In this document: one piece after another, positions 15,770 to 26,361 of the stretch
Layout of the letters: the number at the start of each line of letters is the position of its first letter
Position numbering within the stretch: the stretch's first letter is position 1
Assembly: GCA_963700395.1 (NCBI GenBank)
Contig: CAVOXI010000002.1
Coordinates: 1-64,000, forward strand
Reading direction: 5' to 3'
Length of the DNA: 64,000 bases
Origin: Prado023 sp963700395
GTDB taxonomy: Bacteria; Actinomycetota; Actinomycetes; S36-B12; CAIYMF01
Translations under genes and position numbers: made by a program
Notes under the pieces: model-generated
What the model was told of the DNA's origin: nothing
What the model saw: only the letters and a program-made list of their open reading frames with translations
Databases searched by the model: none

Positions 15770-15790
15770 AGTATACGCATATACGGATAC
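15770..15790 (-). promoter_or_regulatory. argC promoter with ARG box
   Basis: The minus-strand -10 box TATACT (15770-15775) lies 6 bases before the argC GTG. It overlaps the palindromic element 15771-15790 (GTATACGCATATACGGATAC), which shares its first 13 bases with the argG element. Repressor bound here would cover the -10 box and the transcription start. Confidence 0.68.
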
Positions 15791-15861
15791 AGCGTCCTCT
15801 GCCCCAACGCGACCACGCCGGGACCGCCCGCCGGCACGGCCACGTCGCTTGCCGCTCGGGC

Positions 15862-17491
15862 CTACTCGAGGGCCATCGGCGCCGGCTCGCCCAGCGCCTC
15901 GGCCTCGCCCTCCTGGCGGGTCCGCAGCGGGACCTCGGGGATCAGGAACGCCACCAGGAACGCCACCACCAGGAACGGGATGGCGGTCAGGAACACGTCG
16001 TGCAGGGCCAGCACGAACGCCTGCAGCACCGGCTCCTTGACCTGGGGCGGCAGTGCCTGGATGGCACGCACGTCGCCCATGGAGCGCCCCGACGCCACTC
16101 GCGCCGCCCGGAGCCCCCGCGAACGCCTCCGCGAGGTAGTGCGCCAGGCGGGTGCTCAGCACGGCCCCGAAGATGGCGGTGCCGAACGCGCCACCCATCG
16201 AGCGGAAGAAGGTCACCGAGGAGGTGGCCACGCCGAGGTCGCGGAACGCGACGTCGTTCTGGACGGCGGTGACGACCGTCTGCATCGTGAAGCCGAGGCC
16301 GGCACCGAGCAGGAAGATGCTCAACGCGAACGAACCGTAGGACGAGCCGATCGCCAGGCGGCTGAGCATGACCATCGCCCCCAGGGTGATGGCTGCGCCG
16401 ATGATCGGGAAGATCTTGTACCGGCCGTACTTGGTGACCAGCAGGCCCGACCCGATCGAGGTGAGGAAGATGCCCACGACCATCGGGAGCAGCGCGAGGC
16501 CGGACTCGGTCGGCGAGTAGCCCTTGACGACCTGCAGGTAGAACGGCAGGTAGATGATCCCGCCGAACATCGCCATGCCCATGATCGCCACGAACAGGAC
16601 CGACCAGCGGAACACCCGGCCCCTGAACAGGCGCATCGGGATGATCGGCTCCTCGGCACGGAGCTCGACGAACACGAACGCGACGGCCAGCAGCAGCCCA
16701 CCGATGAGCAGGGCGAGGCTGAGCGGGTCGCTCCAGCCGTAGGCCGGGCCGGCCCACGAGGTGTAGAGCAGCAGCGACGTGACCGAGCCGACGATGACCG
16801 CCGCACCCAGGTAGTCGATCGTGTGGTCGCGGCGGACGAGAGGCATGTGCAGGGCGCGTGAGGTGATGAACAGGGCTGCCAGGCCGATCGGGATGTTCAG
16901 CCAGAAGATCCAGCGCCATCCGGGGCCGTCGGTGAAGAACCCGCCGAGCAGGGGCCCGGCGACGCTCGAGACGCCGAACACGGCTCCGAACATGCCCTGG
17001 TACTTGCCGCGCTCACGCGGCGGGATGATGTCGCCGATGATGGCCAGCGACAGGGCCATCAGGCCACCGCCGCCCAGGCCCTGCACGGCACGGCCGCCGA
17101 TGAGCATGGCCATCGAGGTCGAGGCCCCCGCGATCACGGAGCCGACCAGGAAGATGACGATCGCGGCCTGGAACATCGGCCGGCGGCCGTACAGGTCCGA
17201 GATCTTGCCCCACAGGGGGGTCGAGGCCGTCGAGGTCAGCAGGTAGGCGGTGACCACCCAGGACAGGTGCTCCAGCCCGCCGAGGTCCGAGACGATCGTC
17301 GGCAGCGCGGTGCCGACGATGCTCTGGTCGAGGGCGGCCAGGAACATGCCGGCCATCAGGCCGATGAGGACCTGGATGATCTCGCGATGGCTCAGGTAGG
17401 ACGGGCCGGATGGGACTGCGGGCGGGGTGGTCCCGGCCGGCGATGCGGCGGCTGCCGGACGGCCGGACTGCGGAACAGTCTCGTTGCTCAT
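15862..17491 (-). CDS. MFS drug exporter, DHA2 (EmrB/QacA) family (frameshifted)
   Basis: Proton-driven multidrug exporter of the inner membrane with the 14-helix DHA2 plan. Seen: a 35-residue hydrophilic N-terminus, the family motif LDQSIVGTALPTIVSDLGG, the loop 2-3 motif GKISDLYGRRPMF and motif C-like GPLLGGFF. The main frame runs to about 16105 (AGAPGGASGVG). The last part, with a hydrophobic helix (FLTAIPFLVVAFLVAFLIP), continues in another frame, so one indel lies there. Corrected length is about 543 residues. The ATG overlaps the stop of the upstream MarR gene, and the pair is a typical regulator-efflux operon. The substrate is unknown. Confidence 0.87.
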
Positions 17492-17930
17492 GGGTTCTCC
17501 TTGTGCGCGCCGAGTGCGGCGGCAAGCTTGTTGAGCAGGCGGACCAGGTCGGTCCGCTCGCTCGGCGGTGAAGTCGTGATGTCGCGGCCCGCAGGGTCTC
17601 GCGGTGGGTGCGAACCCGGTCCATGAGGAATGCCATCCCCGAGGAGGTGATCGTCAGCACGGTGGCGCGTCCGTCATCGGGGTCACGGGACGCCTCGACG
17701 AGGCCCTCCCCGACCAGGAAGCGGACATGCCTGCTGACCGTGGAGGCGTCGAGGCCCAGAGCCTCGGCCAGGGCTGCCTGCCGCGAGGCGCCGTAGGCCG
17801 CCAGGTGGTGCAGGACGGGGAAGGCGCCGGGATCCACGCCGGCTGCACTCGCGTGGAGCCCACGCTTGACGGCGGCGATGGACATGAGGATCTCGTCCTC
17901 AGCACACTCGGGAACCCACGCGTCGGTCAC
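17488..17930 (-). CDS. MarR-family transcriptional regulator (frameshifted)
   Basis: Winged-helix dimeric repressor. The core reads DPGAFPVLHHLAAYGASRQ, LGLDASTVSRHVRFLVGEGL and DPDDGRATVLTITSSG, the classical MarR wing. Near 17583 one base is missing, after which the expected C-terminal helix (DLVRLLNKLAAALGAHKEN) resumes and ends in a TGA overlapping the exporter ATG. Corrected size is about 147 residues. The GTG at 17930 is preferred; the alternative ATG at 17954 lies inside a palindrome that looks like the operator, suggesting self-regulation together with the exporter. Confidence 0.82.
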
Positions 17931-17944
17931 CGGAGAAGGAAACC

Positions 17945-17969
17945 ATAGTTGCATGCAGCATGCAACTAT
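17945..17969. promoter_or_regulatory. MarR operator candidate (12-1-12 palindrome)
   Basis: A perfect inverted repeat, arm ATAGTTGCATGC around a single central base, lies directly upstream of the MarR-exporter operon. Its length and symmetry suit a MarR dimer, and it covers the place where the promoter must be. Confidence 0.65.
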
Positions 17970-18001
17970 TCTTCCCGGCCCACCGGCGCCCGCCCCCGGT
18001 G

Positions 18002-18761
18002 TCAGGGCGAGGCGGCCAGGGCCTTGGCCAGCATCGCCTCACGGTCGTCGCGGACGTGGATGAACCGGCCGCTGAGGGCATCGAAGCGTCCGCTCGCCAG
18101 GTCAGCGACCAGGTGGGCGACCGCGGAGGTCGGCAGGTACGCCGATTCGGGCATCTGGGCGAGGTCGGGGCGATGCGCCAGGAGGGCGTCGGGCCAGCGG
18201 GTCATGTCCGTGTGCACCATCCCGGGGCTGATCGTGAAGACCGAGACACCGGTCCCGGCCAGCTCCGCGGCCACGCTGGACACCAGGTGCGAGACGGCCG
18301 ACTTGCTGGCGCCGTAGGCCGAGGTCCAGGGTGAGGGGAACCTGCCCATCCCCGACGACATGACGACCACCCGCCCGCTGCCCCGCCCGACCATCGCCGG
18401 GACGACGTCGCGCATCGTGGTGAAGACGCCTCGGACGTTGACCTCCATGTCGTGCCACCACTGGTCGGGGTCCGCCGCCCACGTCGGGCCGACCGACGTG
18501 AGGGACCCGGCGTTGGCGACCACGAGGTCGGGGGTCCGCCAGATCGCGTGGAGCGCTGCGACGGCCTGCGCCATCGCCGTGCCGTCGGTGACGTCGGCGA
18601 CCAGCGGCAGGACCTGGTCGGGCGGGGATGCGAGCGCGAGGCCCGTGAGCAGTTCGACGTCGCGGCCGAGGGCAGCCACCCGCCACCCCCGCGCGAGGAG
18701 GTCCTCGGCGAGCGGCCCGACCGATCCCCCGGGACGCCCCGGTGACCATGGCCACAGGCAT
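18002..18761 (-). CDS. short-chain dehydrogenase/reductase (frameshifted)
   Basis: NAD(P)-dependent oxidoreductase of the classical SDR family, cytoplasmic, substrate unknown. The N-terminus MPVAMVTGASRGIGR carries the TGxxxGxG cofactor loop. After a single-base shift near 18725 the protein continues with LAEDLLARGWRVAALGRD, the NAG motif (VVANAG), the catalytic SAYGASK (Tyr-x-x-x-Lys) and ISPGMVHTDM. Corrected size is about 252 residues, normal for the family. A GTG at 18770 is an alternative start. It lies about 30 bases upstream of the MarR operator on the same strand. Confidence 0.85.
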
Positions 18762-18840
18762 GTCAGCCACGTCGATCCTCCATCTCCCAGGGAGTTGCCA
18801 CGGACGCGTCACCCTATCCATCGAGCAGCAGTGCCCGCTG

Positions 18841-19443
18841 CTATGAGTCGTCCTCATCGCCCGAATCGAGCTCCCCCTGCCGCCGAAGCGCCCGCCGCTC
18901 CTTGCGCTCCAGCCGCGCACGCTGCTCCTCGACCCGGTCGCCGCGGGTCACGACCAGGCGCAGGAAGTTCAGGCCGGTCCCCAGCATGACGAAGACGGGC
19001 CAGGGGAAGCCACCCCCACCGGATGTCACCCCCCAGATCACCCAGCAGACGATGGAGGCGGACAGGAACCCCCAGGCCGCCTCCCGGAGGTCCGACTTGT
19101 AGGCAGCGACTGCGCGGGCCTGGACGGCGGCAGGATCCCCGGCGGCCTCAACCCGGCGCGCGGGGAGCCCGGACACCGGGACCAGGTCGGAGATGAGCGC
19201 CGGGAGCTCTGCGAGCGTCCGGACACCCAGGACCGACTCGCTGCGCTGGTCGAACTCCTCGCGGGTGAGCCGTCCGTCTGCGTACGCGCCAGCCAGCAGG
19301 CCGTGCACGACATCTCGGTCCGCGTCAGAGGCACGCAGGCCTCCGTTCTGCGGATTGCGGGGGTCCAACGCGAACTCGTCCCAGACTGAGGCCGACACCA
19401 CCTGCGAATCGTAGGCCTGCGCGTGGCCGACGTGCATGGTCAT
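18841..19443 (-). CDS. DUF1707 and SHOCT-like membrane protein
   Basis: About 200 residues. The DUF1707 domain (LRASDADRDVVHGLLAGAY, then DGRLTREEFDQRSE) occupies residues 37-80. Two hydrophobic segments follow around residues 125-160 (FLSASIVCWVIWGV and PWPVFVMLGTGLNFLRLVV), then a charged coiled tail rich in Arg and Glu. It is probably an inner-membrane protein of unknown function; actinobacteria have many such genes. Two close ATG codons (19443 and 19437) are both possible starts. It lies 44 bases after pheT on the same strand. Confidence 0.75.
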   Translation of the reverse strand: MTMHVGHAQAYDSQVVSASVWDEFALDPRNPQNGGLRASDADRDVVHGLLAGAYADGRLTREEFDQRSESVLGVRTLAELPALISDLVPVSGLPARRVEAAGDPAAVQARAVAAYKSDLREAAWGFLSASIVCWVIWGVTSGGGGFPWPVFVMLGTGLNFLRLVVTRGDRVEEQRARLERKERRALRRQGELDSGDEDDS

Positions 19444-19486
19444 CAACGAGGTGCGGCCGCCCGGCACCGGCCGAGAAGGGGACCGG

Positions 19487-22006
19487 CTAGGCGCGCAGCA
19501 CGGCGCCCCACTGCTCGGCCGCCGCATCCAGCGCGTTCCGGCGGACCTCGGCGACCTCCGCAGCCGACAGGGTCCGATCGGGGGCACGCATCCGCAGCGC
19601 GAAGGCCAACGACGTGTGGCCCGCGCCGACCTGCTCGCCGGAGTAGGTGTCGAAGAGCCGGACACTCTCCAGGAGATCACCACCCCCGCTGATCAGGGCC
19701 TGGCGCACGCCCTCCGCCGGCACGTCGCTGGCGACAACGAGCGCGACGTCCTCCTTGGCGACCGGCATGGTCGAGAACACGGGGGCGGCGGCAGCATCCG
19801 GTGCCGCGGCGAGAAGCACATCGAGATCCACCTCGAAGGCGACGCTGCGCGCCGGCAGGCCGAGCGCGCCGATCACCCGCGGGTGCAGCTCGCCGGCGTG
19901 CCCGATCGGCTGACCACCGACCGAGAGGACCGCGCAGCGACCTGGATGCCACGGAGCGGTGGAGCCTGCGGCCACGTCGATCACGATGCCCAGCTCCGTG
20001 GCGAGGTCACGGACGATCCCGATCGCGTCGGACCAGTCCGCCTGGCGCCCGGCGCCCCACCATCCGTCCCGGTCACGCTCGCCGACCAGGATCCCCGCAG
20101 CGTGCCGGGGCTGCTCGGGGAGCAGGGCTTCGAGCGCGGCGACATCGGAGTCGCTCGGGCGACCCGCGACCGACGGCCGCGGTGGTGCGACGGAGCTGCC
20201 CGTCCCGGATCCCCGGAACACCAGCCCGACCTCGGAGAGGGCCACCTCCGCGGCACCGCGGCTGAGGTTGCGCCGCGCCGCCGCCACCAGGCCGGGCAGC
20301 AGGGTGGTGCGCATGCAGGGCGCCTCGTCGGAGAGCGGGTTGGCCAGCTCGACCGCAGCGGAGCGCGGGTCGTCTGCGGCGATCCCGAGGGCGGTGAGGT
20401 CCTGACGCCCGATGAACGGGTAGTTCAACACCTCGACCAGGCCTGAGCCCGCCAGGGAGCGGCCCACCCGTCGGCGCAGCCTCTGGCCTTTCGTCAGGCC
20501 GTAGCCGGCGCGGACCAGCGGAAGCGTCGACGGCAGGTTCGAGTACCCCTCGAGGCGCACGACCTCCTCGACGAGGTCGGCCGGGTCGGTCATGTCGGGC
20601 CGCCAGGAGGGAGGCGTCACGACCAGCGACGTGCCCTCGACACGCAGTGCCGCACCCACGGACTCCAGCCGGCTGATGGCCTGGTCGGCTGAGATCGACA
20701 GGCCGGAGACCCGCTCGGGCAGGTCCGCCGGGATCGTGACCGGCTCGGTCGGGGCCACAGCGTCAATCCTGGAGGTGCCCACGTAGGTGGCGCCGCCGAG
20801 CTCGATCAGCAGCGCCGCGGCACGCGCCGACGCGATCGCAGGCAGCTCCGGGTCCACTCCGCGCTCGAAGCGACGGGAAGCCTCGCTGGACAGCTTGTGG
20901 CGGCGTGACATCCGCGCCACGGCGTGCGCCGAGAAGTGCACAGCCTCGATCGCGACCGAGTGCGAGTCCGCGTCGATCTCCGACTCGAGGCCGCCCATCG
21001 TCCCTGCCAGCGCCAGTGGACCCCGCGGCTCGGCGATCACGATGTCGTCGGCGGTGAGCGTCCGCTTCACGTGGTCGAGGGTCTCCAGGGATTCACCCTC
21101 GCCGGCACGCCGGACCGTCAGCGGGCCCGACAGCTTCGACCGGTCGAAGGCATGCAGCGGCTGGCCGAGCTCGAGCATCACGTAGTTGGTGACGTCCACG
21201 GCCAGGGACACCGGGCGCATCCCGCAGGCGAGCAGCGCCCGGCGCATCCACTGCGGGCTCGGCGAGGTGGGGTCCAGGCCGGCGATCGAGCGCAGGACGA
21301 AGCGGTCGGCGGCGTGCGGATCGGTGATCGAGCAGCCGTGCGGGGACTCCCCCGACGCCGCCGGCAGCAGGGACTCCGGGTCGACGAGGGCAGGATCCGC
21401 GAACGGCAGGCCGTATGCGCATGCCACCTCACGCGCGACACCGCGGATGCTCAGGGCGTAGCCACGGTCGGGTGTGACGGCGATGTCGAGCACCTCGTCA
21501 CCGAGGCCGAGGACGTCGTAGCCCGAGTCGCCGGGAGCCGCGGAGCCCGCGGGCAGGACGATGATCCCGTTGTGGTCGTCACCGAGGGCCAGCTCACGCT
21601 CGGAGGTGATCATGCCGTCGGACACCCGACCGTAGGTGGGCCGCGTGGCGATCTCGAACCCACCGGGGAGCACGGCGCCCGGCAGGGCCACGACGACCAG
21701 GTCGCCGGCGACGAAGTTGCTGGCGCCGCAGATGATCCCACGCTCGCTCGTGGTGACCCCGTCGACGACCTCGCCGTTGCCGGCGCCGACCTCGACCCGG
21801 CAGAACCGGATGGGCTTCTTGAACTCGGTGAGCTCCTCGACGGACAGCACACGTCCGATGACCAACGGGCCGGTCACGTCGGCACCGAGCACGTCCACGG
21901 TCTCGACCTCGAGCCCGGCGGCGATCAGGCGCGCGGCGACGTCGCGCCCGGTCTGGTCACCCGGGACCTCGACATGCTGACGGATCCAACTCAGGGGTGC
22001 GCGCAT
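19487..22006 (-). CDS. pheT: phenylalanyl-tRNA synthetase beta subunit
   Basis: Large subunit of the alpha2-beta2 synthetase that charges tRNA-Phe. The 839-residue protein starts MRAPLSWIRQHVEVPG and has the N-terminal OB-type tRNA-binding domain (residues about 40-150), the B3/B4 region with editing function, B5, the catalytic-like core, and the C-terminal anticodon-binding FDX-ACB domain (FSTMPVAKEDVALVV to the end). Four bases separate it from pheS, so the subunits are co-translated. Confidence 0.95.
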   Translation of the reverse strand: MRAPLSWIRQHVEVPGDQTGRDVAARLIAAGLEVETVDVLGADVTGPLVIGRVLSVEELTEFKKPIRFCRVEVGAGNGEVVDGVTTSERGIICGASNFVAGDLVVVALPGAVLPGGFEIATRPTYGRVSDGMITSERELALGDDHNGIIVLPAGSAAPGDSGYDVLGLGDEVLDIAVTPDRGYALSIRGVAREVACAYGLPFADPALVDPESLLPAASGESPHGCSITDPHAADRFVLRSIAGLDPTSPSPQWMRRALLACGMRPVSLAVDVTNYVMLELGQPLHAFDRSKLSGPLTVRRAGEGESLETLDHVKRTLTADDIVIAEPRGPLALAGTMGGLESEIDADSHSVAIEAVHFSAHAVARMSRRHKLSSEASRRFERGVDPELPAIASARAAALLIELGGATYVGTSRIDAVAPTEPVTIPADLPERVSGLSISADQAISRLESVGAALRVEGTSLVVTPPSWRPDMTDPADLVEEVVRLEGYSNLPSTLPLVRAGYGLTKGQRLRRRVGRSLAGSGLVEVLNYPFIGRQDLTALGIAADDPRSAAVELANPLSDEAPCMRTTLLPGLVAAARRNLSRGAAEVALSEVGLVFRGSGTGSSVAPPRPSVAGRPSDSDVAALEALLPEQPRHAAGILVGERDRDGWWGAGRQADWSDAIGIVRDLATELGIVIDVAAGSTAPWHPGRCAVLSVGGQPIGHAGELHPRVIGALGLPARSVAFEVDLDVLLAAAPDAAAAPVFSTMPVAKEDVALVVASDVPAEGVRQALISGGGDLLESVRLFDTYSGEQVGAGHTSLAFALRMRAPDRTLSAAEVAEVRRNALDAAAEQWGAVLRA

Positions 22007-22010
22007 GACC

Positions 22011-23120
<1,110 letters not shown>

Positions 23121-23339
23121 GGCCTCTTCCGGGTTCGTTCGACAGGCGTGCGGGCAACGGAGGCCGATTCTACCGGCGGCCCGGCCAGGGCCAAGCCCTC
23201 CGCGGACCGGGACTCGACACACCCTTTCGCTGGGGTCCCCGGCACCCACCGTTGCCGTCGTTGCATTGCAGACCCGAGGACCCGGCGGGCGACACCGCCT
23301 GCACGTCCTGCGTCCGCTGCGGGTCCACGGCCATACTCC

Positions 23340-23372
23340 GTTCACGAATGGTTCATCCGGCGTTCACCTTGG
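23340..23372 (+). promoter_or_regulatory. PHO-box-like triple direct repeat
   Basis: Three consecutive 11-base units (GTTCACGAATG, GTTCATCCGGC, GTTCACCTTGG) lie 43 bases before the transporter GTG. They match the 11-base direct-repeat design and GTTCACC core described for PhoP boxes in Streptomyces. The remainder of 23121-23414 shows no gene or other element. Confidence 0.6.
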
Positions 23373-23414
23373 ACGCGGGGGCAGGGAGGGGTACATGCAC
23401 AGGGAGGTGCACCG

Positions 23415-25388
23415 GTGAGCGAGCGCCCGTTGCCCGCACAGGCGACGCCCGGCACCGCCGGGCCGGCGGGAGCCGCCTTCGCGGGCCAGCCGGTCGACCG
23501 TGCGGCTCCCGCGGTCCACTTCGCGGACCCCGCGCCGGACCCGCCTGACGCCCCACACCTCGCGGACCCCGCGCCCCTCGCGGACCCCGCGCCTCTCGCG
23601 GAGGAGGGCCCGGATCTGATCCCGCTTTCCGACGCCTATCACGGGCGGGGGGCCTTCGCCCCACCCACGCGTACCCGGGGGCCCAGTCGGCTGGTCCCGC
23701 TGGTCTCCCAGGTCCGCGGTTACTCGAAGGGTCGCTTCCGCGTCGACGCGCTCGCCGGCCTGACCGTCGCAGCGCTGACCCTCCCCTCGGCGATGGCCTA
23801 CGCCGAGGTCGCCGGCGTGCCCGTGACGACCGGCCTGTACACGTTGATCGCCCCGGTGCTGCTGTACGCCTTCCTCTCCTCCACTCCCCGTACGGTGGTG
23901 GGCCCGGAGGGCACGGTCGCGCTGGTGACCGGCGCTGCGGTCGCGCCGCTGGCCGGGGGCGATCCGGCGAAGTGGGTGCTGCTCGTCTCGATGCTGGCGA
24001 TCATGACCGGCGTCATGTTCCTGATCGCACGGATCGCCAAGATCGGCTGGATGGCCGACTACCTGTCGCAGGCGGTGCTCGTGGGGTACATCGCCGGCGT
24101 GGCGATCGTGCTGATCATCGGCCAGATCGGCAAGCTCACCGGGATCCCGTCGGCGGACGGCAACGCCCTTCGCGAGCTGTGGGGCTACGTCACGAACCTC
24201 GGCGCGGCCAATCCCGCGACCCTGGCGATCGGCCTCGGCTCGATGGCCGTCCTCGTGGTGATGCGCCGGGTGCTCCCGACCTGGCCCTCGGCGCTGATCG
24301 TGGTCGTGCTGGGCATCGCCGTGGCCTGGGGACTGGACCTGGCAGCCGACGGGGTGGCGCTGGTCGGGGAGGTGCCGTCCGGCCTGCCGCCCCTGGAGAT
24401 CCCCGCCGTGGGCCTGGCCGATGTGCAGTCGCTGATCGTTCCGGCCCTGGGCATCTTCCTGGTCAGCTTCTCCGACGCGATCCTCATCTCCCGGGCGATC
24501 GCCGCGAAGAACCACGAGACCGTCGACGCCAACCAGGAGCTGTTCGCCTTCGGCACCTCGAACATCGCAGCGGGCCTCACCGCCGGGATGCCGATCGGCG
24601 CCAGCGGCTCGCGCACTGCAGTGAACGACTCGATGCGGGTGACAAGCCAGGTCGGTGGACTGGTCAACGCCCTCACGGTGGGCGTGATCCTGCTCTTCCT
24701 CACCGAGCCGATCCAGTACCTGCCGACTGCCGTCCTGGCCTCCATCATCATCGTGGCCTCCGTGGGCATCATCGAGGCCAGTGCCTGGGTGACCCTGCGC
24801 CGCAGCAGCCGCGCCGAGGTGCTCATCGCGGTCGTGACGATGCTCCTGGTGCTCAGCGTCGGAGTCCTGGAGGCACTGTTCGTGGCCGTCTTCCTGTCGA
24901 TGGCCGACGTCGTCCGCAGGGTGGCCAACCCGCATGACGCGGTCCAGGGCTACGTGCCGAGCATCGACCGCTTCGGCAACGTCGAGAGCCATCCGGACGC
25001 CGAGGTCATCCACGGGATCGTGATCTACCGGCTGGACGACCGGATCTTCTTCGCCAACTGCCAGCGGGTCAATGCGAGGATCTGGTCGGCGATCTCCGGG
25101 GCGCCCAAGCCGGTCCTCTGGCTCGTCTTCGACGTCGCGGGCGTGCCCGACACCGACTCCGCCGCCCAGGCTGCGCTCCTCGACCTCAAGCGCGGCCTCG
25201 ACACAGCGGGGATCGGCCTGGTGTTCGCCACGATGCGCGAGACCCTGCGCGTGGACCTGGCCGAGGGGCAGGTGCTCGACCCCATCGGTGAGGAGAACAT
25301 CTTCGAGACGGTGGAGGCCGCCGTCAGCGCGTGCCAGGCCCGGATGACTGCAGCAGCGGTCCCGGAGGGCCGAGCGCCGGAGGGCTAG
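23415..25388 (+). CDS. SulP-family anion transporter with STAS domain
   Basis: Inner-membrane anion permease or exchanger of the SulP/SLC26 family (sulfate, bicarbonate or similar). The 657-residue protein has a Pro/Ala-rich N-terminal tail of about 90 residues with a repeated LADPAP unit, then the transmembrane domain starting FRVDALAGLTVAALTLPSAM. It ends with a cytoplasmic STAS domain (about residues 520-640, IVIYRLDDRIFFANCQRV). The GTG start has AGGGAGG 7 bases upstream. Substrate cannot be told from sequence, but the PHO-like repeats hint at phosphate-linked regulation. It converges on the methyltransferase gene, and both stop codons share the palindrome CTAG at 25385-25388. Confidence 0.88.
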   Translation: MSERPLPAQATPGTAGPAGAAFAGQPVDRAAPAVHFADPAPDPPDAPHLADPAPLADPAPLAEEGPDLIPLSDAYHGRGAFAPPTRTRGPSRLVPLVSQVRGYSKGRFRVDALAGLTVAALTLPSAMAYAEVAGVPVTTGLYTLIAPVLLYAFLSSTPRTVVGPEGTVALVTGAAVAPLAGGDPAKWVLLVSMLAIMTGVMFLIARIAKIGWMADYLSQAVLVGYIAGVAIVLIIGQIGKLTGIPSADGNALRELWGYVTNLGAANPATLAIGLGSMAVLVVMRRVLPTWPSALIVVVLGIAVAWGLDLAADGVALVGEVPSGLPPLEIPAVGLADVQSLIVPALGIFLVSFSDAILISRAIAAKNHETVDANQELFAFGTSNIAAGLTAGMPIGASGSRTAVNDSMRVTSQVGGLVNALTVGVILLFLTEPIQYLPTAVLASIIIVASVGIIEASAWVTLRRSSRAEVLIAVVTMLLVLSVGVLEALFVAVFLSMADVVRRVANPHDAVQGYVPSIDRFGNVESHPDAEVIHGIVIYRLDDRIFFANCQRVNARIWSAISGAPKPVLWLVFDVAGVPDTDSAAQAALLDLKRGLDTAGIGLVFATMRETLRVDLAEGQVLDPIGEENIFETVEAAVSACQARMTAAAVPEGRAPEG

Positions 25389-26218
25389 GAGGAGTCCGCG
25401 ACCCGAGCCTTGGCGTACAGGCACACCGCGGCCGCCGTGGCCAGGTTGAGGCTCTCAGCTCGACCGAGCAGCGGAATCCGCACCACGTGATCCACGGCCC
25501 TGAGGACCTCGGCGGGCAGGCCGTGAGCCTCGTTGCCGAGCACCCAGCCGATCCGCCCGGCGAGCACCCCCTCGCGCTCGGCGACGAACAGGTCGGTCGA
25601 CTCCGGTGTCACGTCCGCGGCCAGGGTCCGGTAGCCCGCCGCCCGCAGCGCGGTGATGGCATCGAGGGTCTGTCCCGCCTCGACGACGGGCAGGTGGAAC
25701 AACGATCCGGCCGTGGCGCGCACGCACTTGGGGTTCGTCGGGTCGACCGAGCGCGCGGACAGCGCGACCCCGATGGCGCCGGCCGCATCCGCGACGCGGA
25801 TCAGGGCCCCGGCGTTGCCCGGGTCCGACATCTCATGGGCGAGCACCAGCTGGCCCGGCCCCGCGACGCCCGTCACGTCATCGAATGTCGCGGGATCCCA
25901 ACGGCACACCGCGACCACGCCCTGCGGCGTCTGGGCGGAGACCAGCCCGGCGAACCCCGCGGCATCGACCACGTGTGGCGCCACACCCGCGGCATGCGAC
26001 GCCGTCACCACGTCCCGGGGACGATCGACCCAGCCCTCCTCGACGAACAGCTCGAGGACCACTCCGGCGATCAGGGCCTCGCGGACCGCCTGCGGCCCCT
26101 CCGCCAGGAACAGCCCGCGCGCACGGCGGTACTTGGCCACCGTGAGCTGCCGGGCGTCGCGCACTCGCGCCGAGCGAGCGCTCAGGACGGGCTCGACGTC
26201 AGGCATGGCGCCAAGCAT
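25385..26218 (-). CDS. SpoU/TrmH-family RNA 2'-O-ribose methyltransferase
   Basis: SAM-dependent methyltransferase of the SPOUT class acting on rRNA or tRNA. The 277-residue protein has an N-terminal substrate-binding domain (KYRRARGLFLAEGPQAV) and the C-terminal knotted domain with motif 1 (DPGNAGALIRVADAAGA), motif 2 (GWVLGNEAHGL) and motif 3 (VRIPLLGRAESLNLATAAAV). ATG codons at 26218 and 26206 are both possible. Its place after rplT is conserved in actinobacteria; the exact target nucleotide is not deducible. Confidence 0.88.
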   Translation of the reverse strand: MLGAMPDVEPVLSARSARVRDARQLTVAKYRRARGLFLAEGPQAVREALIAGVVLELFVEEGWVDRPRDVVTASHAAGVAPHVVDAAGFAGLVSAQTPQGVVAVCRWDPATFDDVTGVAGPGQLVLAHEMSDPGNAGALIRVADAAGAIGVALSARSVDPTNPKCVRATAGSLFHLPVVEAGQTLDAITALRAAGYRTLAADVTPESTDLFVAEREGVLAGRIGWVLGNEAHGLPAEVLRAVDHVVRIPLLGRAESLNLATAAAVCLYAKARVADSS

Positions 26219-26292
26219 GTCAGGTTCCCCGGACGCCCCCGCCGGTGCCGGCGGCGTCCCGGCGCCACCGAGTCATGCCCCGCGACGCGCAA

Positions 26293-26327
26293 GGGCCCCG
26301 CCCCTCCGAATCGGGAGGACGGGGCCC
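26293..26327 (-). terminator. hairpin after rplT
   Basis: A strong stem (GGGCCCCG pairing with CGGGGCCC, then CCCTCC with GGGAGG) lies between the rplT stop and the methyltransferase start. There is no T-tract, so it may be a weak terminator or an mRNA-stabilising structure. Confidence 0.5.
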
Positions 26328-26361
26328 ACGGGCCGACTGGGTCGGCCTGACGACCGGTCGG

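Noticed and set aside
13544..16861. A plus-strand open frame of over 1100 residues across the arg cluster
   Set aside because: It is antisense to argJ, argC and the exporter, all of which have clear motifs; long antisense frames are normal in high-GC DNA.
14729..17491. Apparent exporter-ArgC fusion in one frame
   Set aside because: The exporter C-terminus continues in another frame, and argC has its own promoter and start; the shared frame results from an indel.
23121..23339. T-box or leader peptide ahead of pheS
   Set aside because: No T-box core sequence, Phe-rich short frame or terminator/antiterminator pair is visible.
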